Of a stretch of 34,502 nt of DNA, positions 1 through 7,767 are shown piece after piece. This DNA is from Roseovarius sp. UBA6217 (GTDB taxonomy: Bacteria; Pseudomonadota; Alphaproteobacteria; Rhodobacterales; Rhodobacteraceae), in assembly GCA_002421985.1 (NCBI GenBank), contig DISF01000106.1, forward strand, positions 42,522-77,023, in the 5' to 3' direction. The number at the start of each line of letters is the position of its first letter. Position 1 is the stretch's first letter. The notes beneath the pieces were generated by a model. The model searched no databases. It was not told the origin of the DNA and saw nothing but the letters and a program-made list of their open reading frames with translations. Position numbers and translations under genes: made by a program.

Positions 1-237
1 GACGGGCGGGCGCTTTTGTAACGTCGAATTCCTTACAATCGTTGCAGTATTTGGCCGCCATAAAACGCCCGCCACAACCGTTGCAGCACCCACCCGCGGT
101 CGGGCACTCGCGCGGCTCTGCATGTCATGTTGAACCTCTCCTTCAGGCCATCCACGACCCGTGCCACCCCGCATCCCGCAGCATGGCAGGCCGGATCATC
201 CTTCTGCACCCCCTGTCAGATACCGAACACGAGATCC
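1..237. other. left-edge intergenic region, no certain gene
   Basis: No convincing complete gene lies here. Two 13-bp direct repeats, ACAATCGTTGCAG (35-47) and ACAACCGTTGCAG (74-86), are 39 bp apart. Read on the minus strand in one open frame (124 to 1), both encode Cys-Asn-x-Cys knuckles. The only ATG in that frame (61-59) comes after the first knuckle, so a zinc-ribbon gene running off the left edge is possible but unproven. A dispersed element occupies 130-230 (listed separately) and ends just before the stop codon of the ClC gene. Confidence 0.4.
130..230 (+). repeat. dispersed element, copy A
   Basis: Three blocks match copy C at the far end of the window, which is in the opposite orientation: 130-149 (17 of 20 identical), 183-198 (15 of 16) and 213-230 (17 of 18). 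The spacers between the blocks are not conserved in sequence but are nearly constant in length (33 versus 34 bp, and 14 versus 14 bp). The 20-bp first block also recurs at 20812-20831. I do not recognise the family. It could be a conserved promoter/leader pointing out of the window, a small non-autonomous repeat, or remnants of a small gene. Confidence 0.6.
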
Positions 238-1929
238 TTAGCCGTGTTCTTCCTTCGACACGGCGGCCAGCGCGCTGTTATAGGTCTTGAGCGCATCGAC
301 GTGAAACAGCGCCCCCGCAAGATCGGGCGGCGCGCCCTCGCCCGACAGCGTCACCACCGGCAGGAACGGCACGCCCGCCCGCTCGAATATCGGCATCGCC
401 GTCTCGAGCGTGGCGCTTGCATCGACATAAACCCCCTGCTCGATCAGCGACCAGCATTGATCGGCATCGGCCGCGCATGGGTGATCGGGCGCGCGCATCA
501 GCCGCGACACGCGGAACATGCCAAGCAGGTAATCCTGCGGCCCGGCCGCAAGCCGGATACCGCGCCGCCGCAACTGCGTAAGAAAGAATGACCGCCGCAC
601 CAGCCGCGCCGAGAGCGCCGTCGAGGTCGAGACCGCGACCATCACGGCAAGGCCGGTCTGCCAGTCGCCGGTCATCTCGAAAACGATGAGCGTGGTCGAG
701 ATCGGCGCGCCCAGCACCGCCGCCGCCACCGCCCCCATGCCCGCCAGCGCATAGAGCGTGGCCGCGCCGGAATAGTCCGGCAGGATCGCCGTGGCGAGCA
801 GCCCAAAGGCCAGCCCGGTCAGCGCGCCCACCATCAGCGAGGGCGAGAACACCCCCCCGCCCATGCGCCCGCCCAGCGTGATCGCCACAGCCACCACCTT
901 GAGCACCGCAAACACAACCGCCTCATGCCATACCAGCCGCCCGGTCAGCGCTTGGGACGTGGTCTCGTAGCCGACGCCGATGATATGCGGAAACCAGATC
1001 GCCAGCGCCCCCAGCATCAGCCCCGCCCCGGCGGGCCGCAGCCAGCGCGGCACGCGAAAGCGCGTTTGCAGATGCCCGGCCACGTCCTCGGCCATGAACA
1101 CCGCCAGCATCATCGCCACCGCCACCAGCCCGCAGACAAGCCCAAGGATGAGAAAGGCGGGCAATTCGACGTAAAAAGCCAGAACGCTGGTGGCGGGCAG
1201 CGCGAATTCGGTCACATCGCCGAAATGCAGGCGGCTGACGACCGTGCCCGCGACGCTTGCGATCACGATGGGCGCAAAGGCATGGATCGCGAAATGCCGC
1301 AGCACCACCTCGAGCGCGAAAAGCGTTCCGGCGATCGGCGCATTGAACGAGGCCGAGACGGCGGCCGCCACCGCGCAGCCCAAAAGGTCGCGCCCGGTGA
1401 TACCATCGGCGTCGATGCGCTCGTTCACCCATGTCGCGATAACGGCCGCGAGGTGAACCACCGGCCCCTCGCGCCCCGAAGAGCCGCCCGTGCCAAGCGT
1501 GATGAGCGAGGCGAGCGCCGAGGCCAGCCCCGCGCGCCGCTCCACCCGCCCCTCGCTGAGCGCCGCGCCCTCGATCACGTCGGCCACGGCGCGCGCCCGC
1601 CCGTCATCGGTGAAATGGTGCAGGATCAGCCCCACCACCAGCCCGCCCGCCACCGGCACCAGCAAAATCCAGTACCACGGCATATGCCCGGCCAGCGAAT
1701 GCAGACGCGCCACGTTGTCGGTCTGGTAAAGCAGCCCCTCCAGCGCCGAGATACCCTTGCGGAACAGCACCGCCGCAAAGCCCGCGACAATTCCGACGAG
1801 CAGCGCGATCACCCAGAACTGCAACTGGCTCGGACCCCGCTTGCGCAGCATCCGCCAGCCGCCGCGCAGGCGGATCGCCGCCCGTCGCGGCATCCGGGCG
1901 AAAAACGATCTGTCCTTTGCCTGCTTCAC
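238..1929 (-). CDS. ClC-family chloride channel/antiporter
   Basis: A 563-residue polytopic membrane protein of the ClC family, which move chloride or other anions through the inner membrane as channels or anion/proton antiporters. Seen: the helix-F motif GREGPVVH with the gating glutamate (about residue 155), the later GGVFSPSL motif equivalent to GxFxP, and the PISTTLIVFEMTGD segment near the end of the membrane domain. About 90 residues follow that look like a partial CBS-type regulatory domain. The helix-D filter motif that normally reads GSGIPEV appears here as ARAVADV, so the canonical anion-coordinating serine is absent. The start is a GTG at 1929; an ATG 12 codons in is possible. The gene is divergent from the flavoprotein gene, 91 bp apart. 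The family is certain; the transported ion is not. Confidence 0.9.
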   Translation of the reverse strand: MKQAKDRSFFARMPRRAAIRLRGGWRMLRKRGPSQLQFWVIALLVGIVAGFAAVLFRKGISALEGLLYQTDNVARLHSLAGHMPWYWILLVPVAGGLVVGLILHHFTDDGRARAVADVIEGAALSEGRVERRAGLASALASLITLGTGGSSGREGPVVHLAAVIATWVNERIDADGITGRDLLGCAVAAAVSASFNAPIAGTLFALEVVLRHFAIHAFAPIVIASVAGTVVSRLHFGDVTEFALPATSVLAFYVELPAFLILGLVCGLVAVAMMLAVFMAEDVAGHLQTRFRVPRWLRPAGAGLMLGALAIWFPHIIGVGYETTSQALTGRLVWHEAVVFAVLKVVAVAITLGGRMGGGVFSPSLMVGALTGLAFGLLATAILPDYSGAATLYALAGMGAVAAAVLGAPISTTLIVFEMTGDWQTGLAVMVAVSTSTALSARLVRRSFFLTQLRRRGIRLAAGPQDYLLGMFRVSRLMRAPDHPCAADADQCWSLIEQGVYVDASATLETAMPIFERAGVPFLPVVTLSGEGAPPDLAGALFHVDALKTYNSALAAVSKEEHG

Positions 1930-2020
1930 GCTAACATCCGACCCGGCGCATCCCGCGCTGCTTTCGCATCGCGGCCCTATCGCCTAGGGTGTCGCGACAT
2001 TCACGACCGGAGCCTGCCCC

Positions 2021-3397
2021 ATGGACACGCAAAAAGCCCTCGACGACCTTCATTCCTGTCTAGGCCAACGGCTCAGCCGCTCCAAGTCCGATCTGGACCT
2101 GCACGGAGCGAGCGAGTCGTATTTTCCGCCAAGCCCGCCCGATGCCGTGGCCTATCCCGAAACCACTGCCGAGGTGGCCCAGATCATAGCCATCTGCGCG
2201 CGCCACCGCGTGCCGGTGGTGGGCTGGGGCACCGGCACCTCGCTCGAGGGGCAATCGCAGGCGTTTTCCGGCGGTGTTGTGGTGGATTTCAGCCGCATGA
2301 GCCGCATCCTTGAGGTGGCGCAGGCCGATATGGTCGCGCGCGTGCAGCCCGGCGTGACGCGCGAGGCACTCAACGAGGAGTTGCGCGCCACGGGGCTGTT
2401 CTTTCCGGTCGATCCCGGTGCCAATGCCTCGCTTGGGGGCATGGCCTCGACCCGCGCCAGCGGCACCACCGCCGTGCGCTATGGCACGATGCGCGACAAT
2501 GTGCTGGCGCTCGAGGTGGTGACAGCCAGGGGCGAGGTGATTCGCACCGGCACGGCGGCGCGCAAATCCTCGGCGGGATATGACCTGACCGGGCTTTTCG
2601 TCGGCTCCGAGGGCACGCTCGGCCTCATCACCGAACTGACGTTGCAGCTTTACGGCCAGCCCGAGGCGATCTCGGCGGCGGTCTGCGCCTTCGAGACGGT
2701 GGCGGATGCGGTGGAGACGGTGATCGACACCATCCAGTGCGGCATCCCCATGGCGCGGATCGAGTTGCTGGACAGCGACAGCGTGCGCGCGGTCAATGCC
2801 TATGCAAAAATGAGCCTGCCCGAAAAACCCCACCTGCTGCTGGAGTTTCACGGCAGCCAAGCGGGCGTCACCGAACAGGCCGAGGCCTTTGGCGCGATTG
2901 CCGAGGATCACCACGGGTCGGGCTTTGACTGGGCAACGAAACCGGAAGCGCGCAAGGCGCTCTGGACCATGCGCCACAATGCCTATTACGCCGTGCTGGC
3001 CAGCCGTCCGGGCACGCGCGCCATCGTCACCGACATTTGCGTGCCGATATCAAGGCTCGCCGAGGCGATCGAGGAGACGCGCGCCGATCTGGCGCAATCG
3101 GGCGTGCACGGGCCGATATTGGGCCATGTCGGCGACGGCAATTTCCACGCGACGCTTCTGGTGCGCGAGGGCTGCGCCGAAGAGCTGTCGCGCGCCAAGG
3201 CCGCCGCAGAACGCATGGTCGAGCGCGCGCTGGCCATGGGCGGCACCTCGACGGGCGAGCATGGCATCGGCGTGGGCAAGCTTGGCTATATGGCGCGCGA
3301 GCACGGGCAAGGCTGGGCTGTGATGGGCGCGATCAAGGCCGCGCTTGACCCCGACAACATCATGAACCCCGGCAAGATGGTGCCGCCGCGCAACTGA
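2021..3397 (+). CDS. FAD-linked oxidase, D-lactate dehydrogenase (cytochrome) type
   Basis: A 458-residue flavoprotein of the FAD-binding-4/FAD-oxidase-C family (GlcD/LDHD group), which oxidises D-lactate or a related 2-hydroxy acid and passes electrons to the respiratory chain. The N-terminal PCMH-type FAD domain shows PETTAEVAQI, GWGTGTSLEGQ and a DPGANASLGGM segment. The C-terminal domain has the His pair in HVGDGNFH and the EHGIG signature of this group. There is no Cys-rich Fe-S domain, which fits LDHD/GlcD rather than GlpC-type fusions. The ATG at 2021 has GGAG 8 bases upstream. It ends 42 bp before the chosen murB start and could be co-transcribed with it. Substrate is inferred from family only; glycolate or another hydroxy acid is possible. 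Confidence 0.88.
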   Translation: MDTQKALDDLHSCLGQRLSRSKSDLDLHGASESYFPPSPPDAVAYPETTAEVAQIIAICARHRVPVVGWGTGTSLEGQSQAFSGGVVVDFSRMSRILEVAQADMVARVQPGVTREALNEELRATGLFFPVDPGANASLGGMASTRASGTTAVRYGTMRDNVLALEVVTARGEVIRTGTAARKSSAGYDLTGLFVGSEGTLGLITELTLQLYGQPEAISAAVCAFETVADAVETVIDTIQCGIPMARIELLDSDSVRAVNAYAKMSLPEKPHLLLEFHGSQAGVTEQAEAFGAIAEDHHGSGFDWATKPEARKALWTMRHNAYYAVLASRPGTRAIVTDICVPISRLAEAIEETRADLAQSGVHGPILGHVGDGNFHATLLVREGCAEELSRAKAAAERMVERALAMGGTSTGEHGIGVGKLGYMAREHGQGWAVMGAIKAALDPDNIMNPGKMVPPRN

Positions 3398-3439
3398 GCC
3401 GGGCTTGCCCTTTTGCGCGCACGCGGGCAAAGACGGGGC

Positions 3440-4414
3440 ATGAGCACCCTGCCCCAGACCCGCGGCGCGCTGACGCCCGCGCGCGCGCTCTCCGATCTCA
3501 CCTGGCTGCGCGTCGGCGGCCCGGCGGACTGGCTCTTTCAGCCCGCCGACATGGACGATCTGTGCGGCTTTCTCTCGGCCCTTGACGCGAATATCCCGGT
3601 CTTTCCCATGGGCGTCGGCTCCAACCTGATCGTGCGCGATGGCGGCATTCGTGGCGTGGTGATCCGGCTCGGGCGCGGCTTCAACGCGATCGAGGTGGCG
3701 GGGGCGCGCGTCACCGCGGGGGCGGCGGCGCTTGATGCCCACGTGGCGCGGCGCGCGGCAGAGGCCGGCATGGATCTCGCGTTCCTGCGCACCATCCCCG
3801 GCAGCATCGGCGGCGCGGTGCGCATGAACGCGGGCTGTTACGGCTCTTACGTCGCCGATCACCTGATCGAGGCACAGGCGGTCACGCGCGCGGGCGAGGT
3901 GGTGACCCTCACGCCCGAGCAGCTGAATTTCGCCTATCGCCACAGCATCCTGCCCGAGGGCTGGATCATCACCGGGGCGACGTTTCACGCCCCCCCCGGC
4001 GACCCCGAGACGCTCGCCGCGCGAATGGCCACGCAGATCGCCAGGCGAGACGCGACACAGCCCACGCGCGAGCGCAGCGCGGGCTCGACCTTTCGCAACC
4101 CCGCAGGCTTCAGCAGCACCGGGCGCGCCGACGATACCCATGATCTCAAGGCATGGGCGGTGATCGACGCGGCGGGATTGCGCGGCGCGCGGCGCGGGGG
4201 CGCGCAGATGAGCGAGAAACACCCCAATTTCCTCATCAATACCGGCGGGGCCACCGCCGCCGATCTCGAGGGCCTTGGCGAGGACGTGCGAAAAAGGGTT
4301 TTCCAAAACAGCGGAATAAAGCTAGAGTGGGAAATCAAGAGGGTCGGCGAACCGTCCTCGGGGACAAGCCCGGAAAAAGATATGGGCCCAAGCCCTGTAG
4401 AAGAGCAGTCATAA
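3440..4414 (+). CDS. murB: UDP-N-acetylenolpyruvoylglucosamine reductase
   Basis: MurB carries out the NADPH-dependent second step of UDP-MurNAc synthesis in the cytoplasm, supplying peptidoglycan precursor. Seen in order: LRVGGPADWLF at the start of the FAD domain, VGSNLIVRDGG, GSIGGAVRMNAGCYG, YRHSIL, the AGSTFRNP motif with the proton-donor serine, and a C-terminal segment ending EWEIKRVGE with the conserved Glu. About 324 residues. An in-frame TTG 27 bases upstream (3413) exists, but ATG 3440 gives the usual length and has a purine-rich stretch just before it. A short Ser/Pro-rich tail follows the conserved end. It is the first gene of the cell-wall/division block, followed by ddl. Its flavin fold is related to that of the preceding flavoprotein. 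Confidence 0.95.
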   Translation: MSTLPQTRGALTPARALSDLTWLRVGGPADWLFQPADMDDLCGFLSALDANIPVFPMGVGSNLIVRDGGIRGVVIRLGRGFNAIEVAGARVTAGAAALDAHVARRAAEAGMDLAFLRTIPGSIGGAVRMNAGCYGSYVADHLIEAQAVTRAGEVVTLTPEQLNFAYRHSILPEGWIITGATFHAPPGDPETLAARMATQIARRDATQPTRERSAGSTFRNPAGFSSTGRADDTHDLKAWAVIDAAGLRGARRGGAQMSEKHPNFLINTGGATAADLEGLGEDVRKRVFQNSGIKLEWEIKRVGEPSSGTSPEKDMGPSPVEEQS

Positions 4415-4459
4415 CGATAACGCGGTCGTGCAAAGCGGCCCGGCAGATTGAGGCAAAAG

Positions 4460-5380
4460 GTGGTTGGTTCGGGCAGAACAACCCCGTTGGTTGCGGTGAT
4501 CATGGGCGGCCCCTCGGCAGAGCGCGAGGTGTCCCTGTCATCGGGTCGTGAATGCGCCGCAGCGCTTCGGGAGGCAGGATACGAGGTGGCCGAGGTGGAC
4601 GCCGCCGCCGATCTCTGCGCGCGCCTCTCTGATCTCTCTCCCGATGTGGTCTTCAATGCCCTCCATGGCCGCTGGGGCGAGGATGGCTGCGTGCAGGGGA
4701 TGCTGGAATGGCTGCGCATCCCCTATACCCATTCGGGCGTGCTGGCCTCGGCGCTGGCGATGGACAAGGCGCGCACCAAATCCGCCTATCGCGCCGCCGG
4801 CCTGCCGGTGGTGGACAGCGTTCTGGCCCCGCGCGACGAGGTGCGCACGCGCCACGTCCTGCCCCCGCCCTATGTGGTCAAGCCCAATAACGAAGGATCT
4901 TCCGTCGGGGTCTATCTGGTGGCCGAGGCCGCCAACGCGCCGCCGCAACTGTCCGATGAGATGCCCCAGACGGTGATGGTCGAGGCCTACGCGCCGGGGC
5001 GCGAGCTGACCACCACGGTGATGGGCGACCGGGCGCTGACGGTGACCGATATCCTGACCGATGGCTGGTATGACTATGACGCCAAATACAAACCGGGCGG
5101 GTCGCGCCACGTTGTCCCGGCACAGGTGCCGCAAGAGATTTTCGACGCCTGCATGGAGTATGCCCTGCGCGCCCACGTGGCGCTCGGCCTGCGTGGCCTC
5201 AGCCGCACCGATTTCCGCTGGGACGAGGCGCGCGGGCGTGACGGGCTGATCCTCTTGGAGACCAACACCCAGCCCGGCATGACGCCCACCTCGCTCAGCC
5301 CCGAACAGGCGGCGGCGGTGGGAATATCCTTTCCCGAATTGATGCGCTGGATGGTGGAGGACGCCTCATGCGACCGGTGA
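4460..5380 (+). CDS. ddl: D-alanine--D-alanine ligase
   Basis: Ddl joins two D-alanines using ATP in the cytoplasm; the dipeptide is added to UDP-MurNAc-tripeptide. An ATP-grasp protein of about 306 residues. Motifs seen: VIMGGPSAEREVSL at the N terminus, NALHGRWGEDG, PYTHSGVLASALAMDKARTK, VVKPNNEGSSVGV, and the C-terminal metal/substrate site LLETNTQPGMTPTSL. The start is uncertain: GTG 4460 has GAGG 6 bases upstream and gives a normal length, while TTG 4448 would add four residues. The last 13 bases overlap ftsQ, so translation is probably coupled. Confidence 0.94.
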   Translation: MVGSGRTTPLVAVIMGGPSAEREVSLSSGRECAAALREAGYEVAEVDAAADLCARLSDLSPDVVFNALHGRWGEDGCVQGMLEWLRIPYTHSGVLASALAMDKARTKSAYRAAGLPVVDSVLAPRDEVRTRHVLPPPYVVKPNNEGSSVGVYLVAEAANAPPQLSDEMPQTVMVEAYAPGRELTTTVMGDRALTVTDILTDGWYDYDAKYKPGGSRHVVPAQVPQEIFDACMEYALRAHVALGLRGLSRTDFRWDEARGRDGLILLETNTQPGMTPTSLSPEQAAAVGISFPELMRWMVEDASCDR

Positions 5381-6261
5381 TCCCGCGCGCCGATCCCTCG
5401 CCCTCGCGGCTCAGCTACCGGCTGGAGCGGATGCGCCTCACCCCGGCCTGGCGGCGGTTTGTGCGCACCGGTCTGCCAATACTGATCGTGGCGGGGCTGG
5501 CCTGGGGGTATCTGCACGATGCCGACCGCCGCGCGGGCCTGTCCGACCGCATCGCCGAGATCCGCCGCCAGATCGAGACGCGGCCCGAATTCATGGTCCA
5601 TCTGATAGAGATCGACGGGGCCAGCACCGGCGTGCAGGAGGATATCCACGAAATTTTCCCCTATGACCTGCCCGCAAGCTCGTTCGATCTCGACATGCCC
5701 GCGATCCGCGAGATGATCGAGGGCCTGCCCGCCGTGGCGCGCGCCGATCTGCGGGTGCGTCAGGGCGGCGTGCTGCATGTCGCGGTGACAGAGCGGGTGC
5801 CGGTGGCGCTGTGGCGCACGCGGCAAGGCTTCGAGGTGCTCGACATCACCGGCGCGATCATCGCCACCGCCGAGACGCGCAGCGCCCGCCCCGACCTGCC
5901 GGTATTGGCCGGTGCCGGGGCCGACAGGGTCGTGGCGCAGGCGCTCGAGGTTCTTGGTGCCGCAACCGCGCTCAACCGCCCGCTGCGCGGCCTCGTGCGC
6001 ATGGGCGAGCGGCGCTGGGATCTGGTGCTTGGCGATGGCCGGCGGGTGCAACTGCCCGAGGCCGCGCCGGTGCGCGCGCTGGAGCGGGTGATCGTGCTCG
6101 ACAAGGCCAGCGACCTTTTGGAGCGCGACATCGTAACCATCGACATGCGGCTTGGCGCGCGCCCGACCGTGCGCATGAGCGAACATGCCACCGACGAATG
6201 GTGGCGGATCACACGCGCCTCGGGCGCGGCAGAACAGGCGGCAGGAGCGGACAGGAGATGA
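5368..6261 (+). CDS. ftsQ: cell division protein FtsQ
   Basis: A bitopic inner-membrane divisome protein of 297 residues that links early and late division proteins and recruits FtsB/FtsL. Seen: a basic cytoplasmic tail, one transmembrane helix at about residues 27-46, a POTRA-type domain beginning around FMVHLIEIDG, and the FtsQ beta domain with TERVPVALWR and the GRRVQLPE strand region. The start ATG 5368 has GGAGG 7 bases upstream and lies inside ddl. Its stop overlaps the ftsA start as ATGA. Sequence conservation of FtsQ is low, so the call rests on motifs plus position between ddl and ftsA. Confidence 0.93.
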   Translation: MRPVIPRADPSPSRLSYRLERMRLTPAWRRFVRTGLPILIVAGLAWGYLHDADRRAGLSDRIAEIRRQIETRPEFMVHLIEIDGASTGVQEDIHEIFPYDLPASSFDLDMPAIREMIEGLPAVARADLRVRQGGVLHVAVTERVPVALWRTRQGFEVLDITGAIIATAETRSARPDLPVLAGAGADRVVAQALEVLGAATALNRPLRGLVRMGERRWDLVLGDGRRVQLPEAAPVRALERVIVLDKASDLLERDIVTIDMRLGARPTVRMSEHATDEWWRITRASGAAEQAAGADRR

Positions 6262-7592
6262 TCGAGCTTTACGAATCCCAACGGGCGATGCGCGCCATGC
6301 GCAAGGCGGCGATCCAGCGCGGCGTGGTGGCGGTGTTGGACGTGGGCACGTCCAAGATTTCCTGCCTCGTGCTGCGGTTTGACGGCACCGGGCGCTTTGT
6401 CGCCGCCGAAAAGGTCGGGCGCATGGCGGGCCAGGCCGGGTTCCGGGTGATCGGGGCGGCAACGACACGCTCGCGCGGGGTGCGTTTCGGCGAGATCGAG
6501 GCCATGGCCGAGACCGAGCGCGCGATCCGCACCGCCGTTCAGGCGGCGCAGAAGATGGCGCAGATCCGCGTCGATCACGTCATCGCCTGTTTCTCGGGCG
6601 CGGGGCCGCGCAGCTATGGGCTTGCGGGCGAGGTCGAGATCACCGGGCAGACCGTGACCGATCACGATATAAGCCGCGTGCTCAGCGCCTGCGACGTGCC
6701 CGATATCGGCGACGGGCGCGAGGTGCTGCACGCGCAACCGGTGAATTTCGCGCTCGATCACCGCTCGGGCCTGATTGACCCGCGCGGCCAGATCGGCAAC
6801 CGGCTGGCCTGCGACATGCATATGCTCACCGTGGACGCGGCGGCGGTCCAGAACCTTGCCCATTGCGTCAAGCGCTGCGACATGGAGCTCGCGGGCGTGG
6901 CCAACTCGGCCTATGTCTCGGGGGTCGCGGCGCTGGTCGAGGACGAGCAGGAACTGGGCGCCGCCTGTATCGACCTTGGCGGCGGCAGCTCGGGCCTCTC
7001 GATCTTCATCAAGAAGCACATGATCTACGCCGATGCCGTGCGCATGGGCGGCGATCACATCACCTCCGACATCTCGATGGGCTTGCAGATCCCGCAGACC
7101 ACCGCCGAGCGGATCAAAACCTTTTATGGCGGCGTCGTGGCCACCGGCATGGATGACCGCGAGATGATCGAGACCGGCGGCGAGACCGGCGATTACGAGC
7201 ATGACCGCCGCAAGGTCAGCCGCGCCGAACTCATCGGCATCATGCGCCCGCGCGTCGAGGAAATCCTCGAAGAGGTGCGCGCCCGGCTCGACGCGGCGGG
7301 GTTCGAGCACCTGCCCAGCCAGCAGATCGTGCTGACGGGTGGCGGCAGCCAGATCCCCGGCCTTGACGGTCTGGCAAGCCGCATTCTGGGGCAGCGCGTG
7401 CGCCTTGGCCGGCCGCTGCGCGTGCATGGCCTGCCGCAGGCCGCCACCGGCCCGGCATTCGCCAGCGCCGTCGGCATGTGCCTGTTTGCGGCCAACCCGC
7501 AGGATGAATGGTGGGATTTCGACATCCCTGTGGATCGCTACCCGGCGCGGTCGCTGCGGCGCGCGGTCAAATGGTTTCGGGACAATTGGTAA
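6258..7592 (+). CDS. ftsA: cell division protein FtsA
   Basis: An actin-like ATPase of 444 residues that tethers FtsZ filaments to the inner membrane. Seen: phosphate-1 motif VLDVGTSKISCLV near the N terminus, the phosphate-2 region CIDLGGGSSGLSIF, the adenosine motif LTGGGSQIPGLDGL, and a C-terminal amphipathic helix (RSLRRAVKWFRDNW) that would be the membrane-targeting sequence. The frame is open far upstream, but the ATG at 6258 overlapping the ftsQ stop gives the standard FtsA start; AGGAG lies 10 bases before it. A 175-bp gap with repeats separates it from ftsZ. Confidence 0.95.
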   Translation: MIELYESQRAMRAMRKAAIQRGVVAVLDVGTSKISCLVLRFDGTGRFVAAEKVGRMAGQAGFRVIGAATTRSRGVRFGEIEAMAETERAIRTAVQAAQKMAQIRVDHVIACFSGAGPRSYGLAGEVEITGQTVTDHDISRVLSACDVPDIGDGREVLHAQPVNFALDHRSGLIDPRGQIGNRLACDMHMLTVDAAAVQNLAHCVKRCDMELAGVANSAYVSGVAALVEDEQELGAACIDLGGGSSGLSIFIKKHMIYADAVRMGGDHITSDISMGLQIPQTTAERIKTFYGGVVATGMDDREMIETGGETGDYEHDRRKVSRAELIGIMRPRVEEILEEVRARLDAAGFEHLPSQQIVLTGGGSQIPGLDGLASRILGQRVRLGRPLRVHGLPQAATGPAFASAVGMCLFAANPQDEWWDFDIPVDRYPARSLRRAVKWFRDNW

Positions 7593-7612
7593 CCGCAAGA
7601 TGTGGCAAGATG

Positions 7613-7641
7613 CGCGAAATCCCGCGAAAAAGCCCGCGAAA
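7613..7641 (+). repeat. three CGCGAAA direct repeats before ftsZ
   Basis: CGCGAAA occurs at 7613-7619, 7623-7629 and 7635-7641, so the starts are 10 and 12 bp apart, about one helical turn. The last two are extended to CCCGCGAAA. They lie just upstream of a TATATT hexamer (7647-7652). The second copy occupies the place where a -35 hexamer would be. This looks like an operator or activator array for an ftsZ promoter; the protein is unknown. Confidence 0.5.
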
Positions 7642-7652
7642 CAGGGTATATT
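7624..7652 (+). promoter_or_regulatory. possible ftsZ promoter
   Basis: TATATT at 7647-7652 is a good -10 hexamer (five of six to TATAAT), but the position 17 bp upstream holds GCGAAA, part of the CGCGAAA repeats, instead of a normal -35. This suggests a regulated or activator-dependent promoter giving a leader of about 110 bases before ftsZ. A TTGACG at 7684-7689 has no matching -10. Confidence 0.3.
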
Positions 7653-7767
7653 TGGTGGTATGACGATGTTTTTTTGGTGACGATTGACGCAACCATCGGT
7701 AAGAATGGGGGCAATCAGGCGGAAAACGGCCTGCGTAGACAGGCCACAGAGACAGGCGGACAGAGCG

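Noticed and set aside
213..230. TGT-N4-T-N5-ACA, the NifA activator-site pattern, in element copy A (and in copy C)
   Set aside because: The pattern fits in both copies, but it is short and degenerate, no sigma-54 -24/-12 promoter is nearby and no nitrogen-fixation gene is in the window.
925..2313. 462-codon open frame on the plus strand over the ClC gene
   Set aside because: Antisense shadow of a GC-rich gene, rich in His, Arg, Gln and Pro, with no family motif; it also overlaps the flavoprotein gene.
7684..7689. TTGACG as a -35 for ftsZ
   Set aside because: No acceptable -10 hexamer lies 16-18 bp downstream (the sequence there is G-rich).
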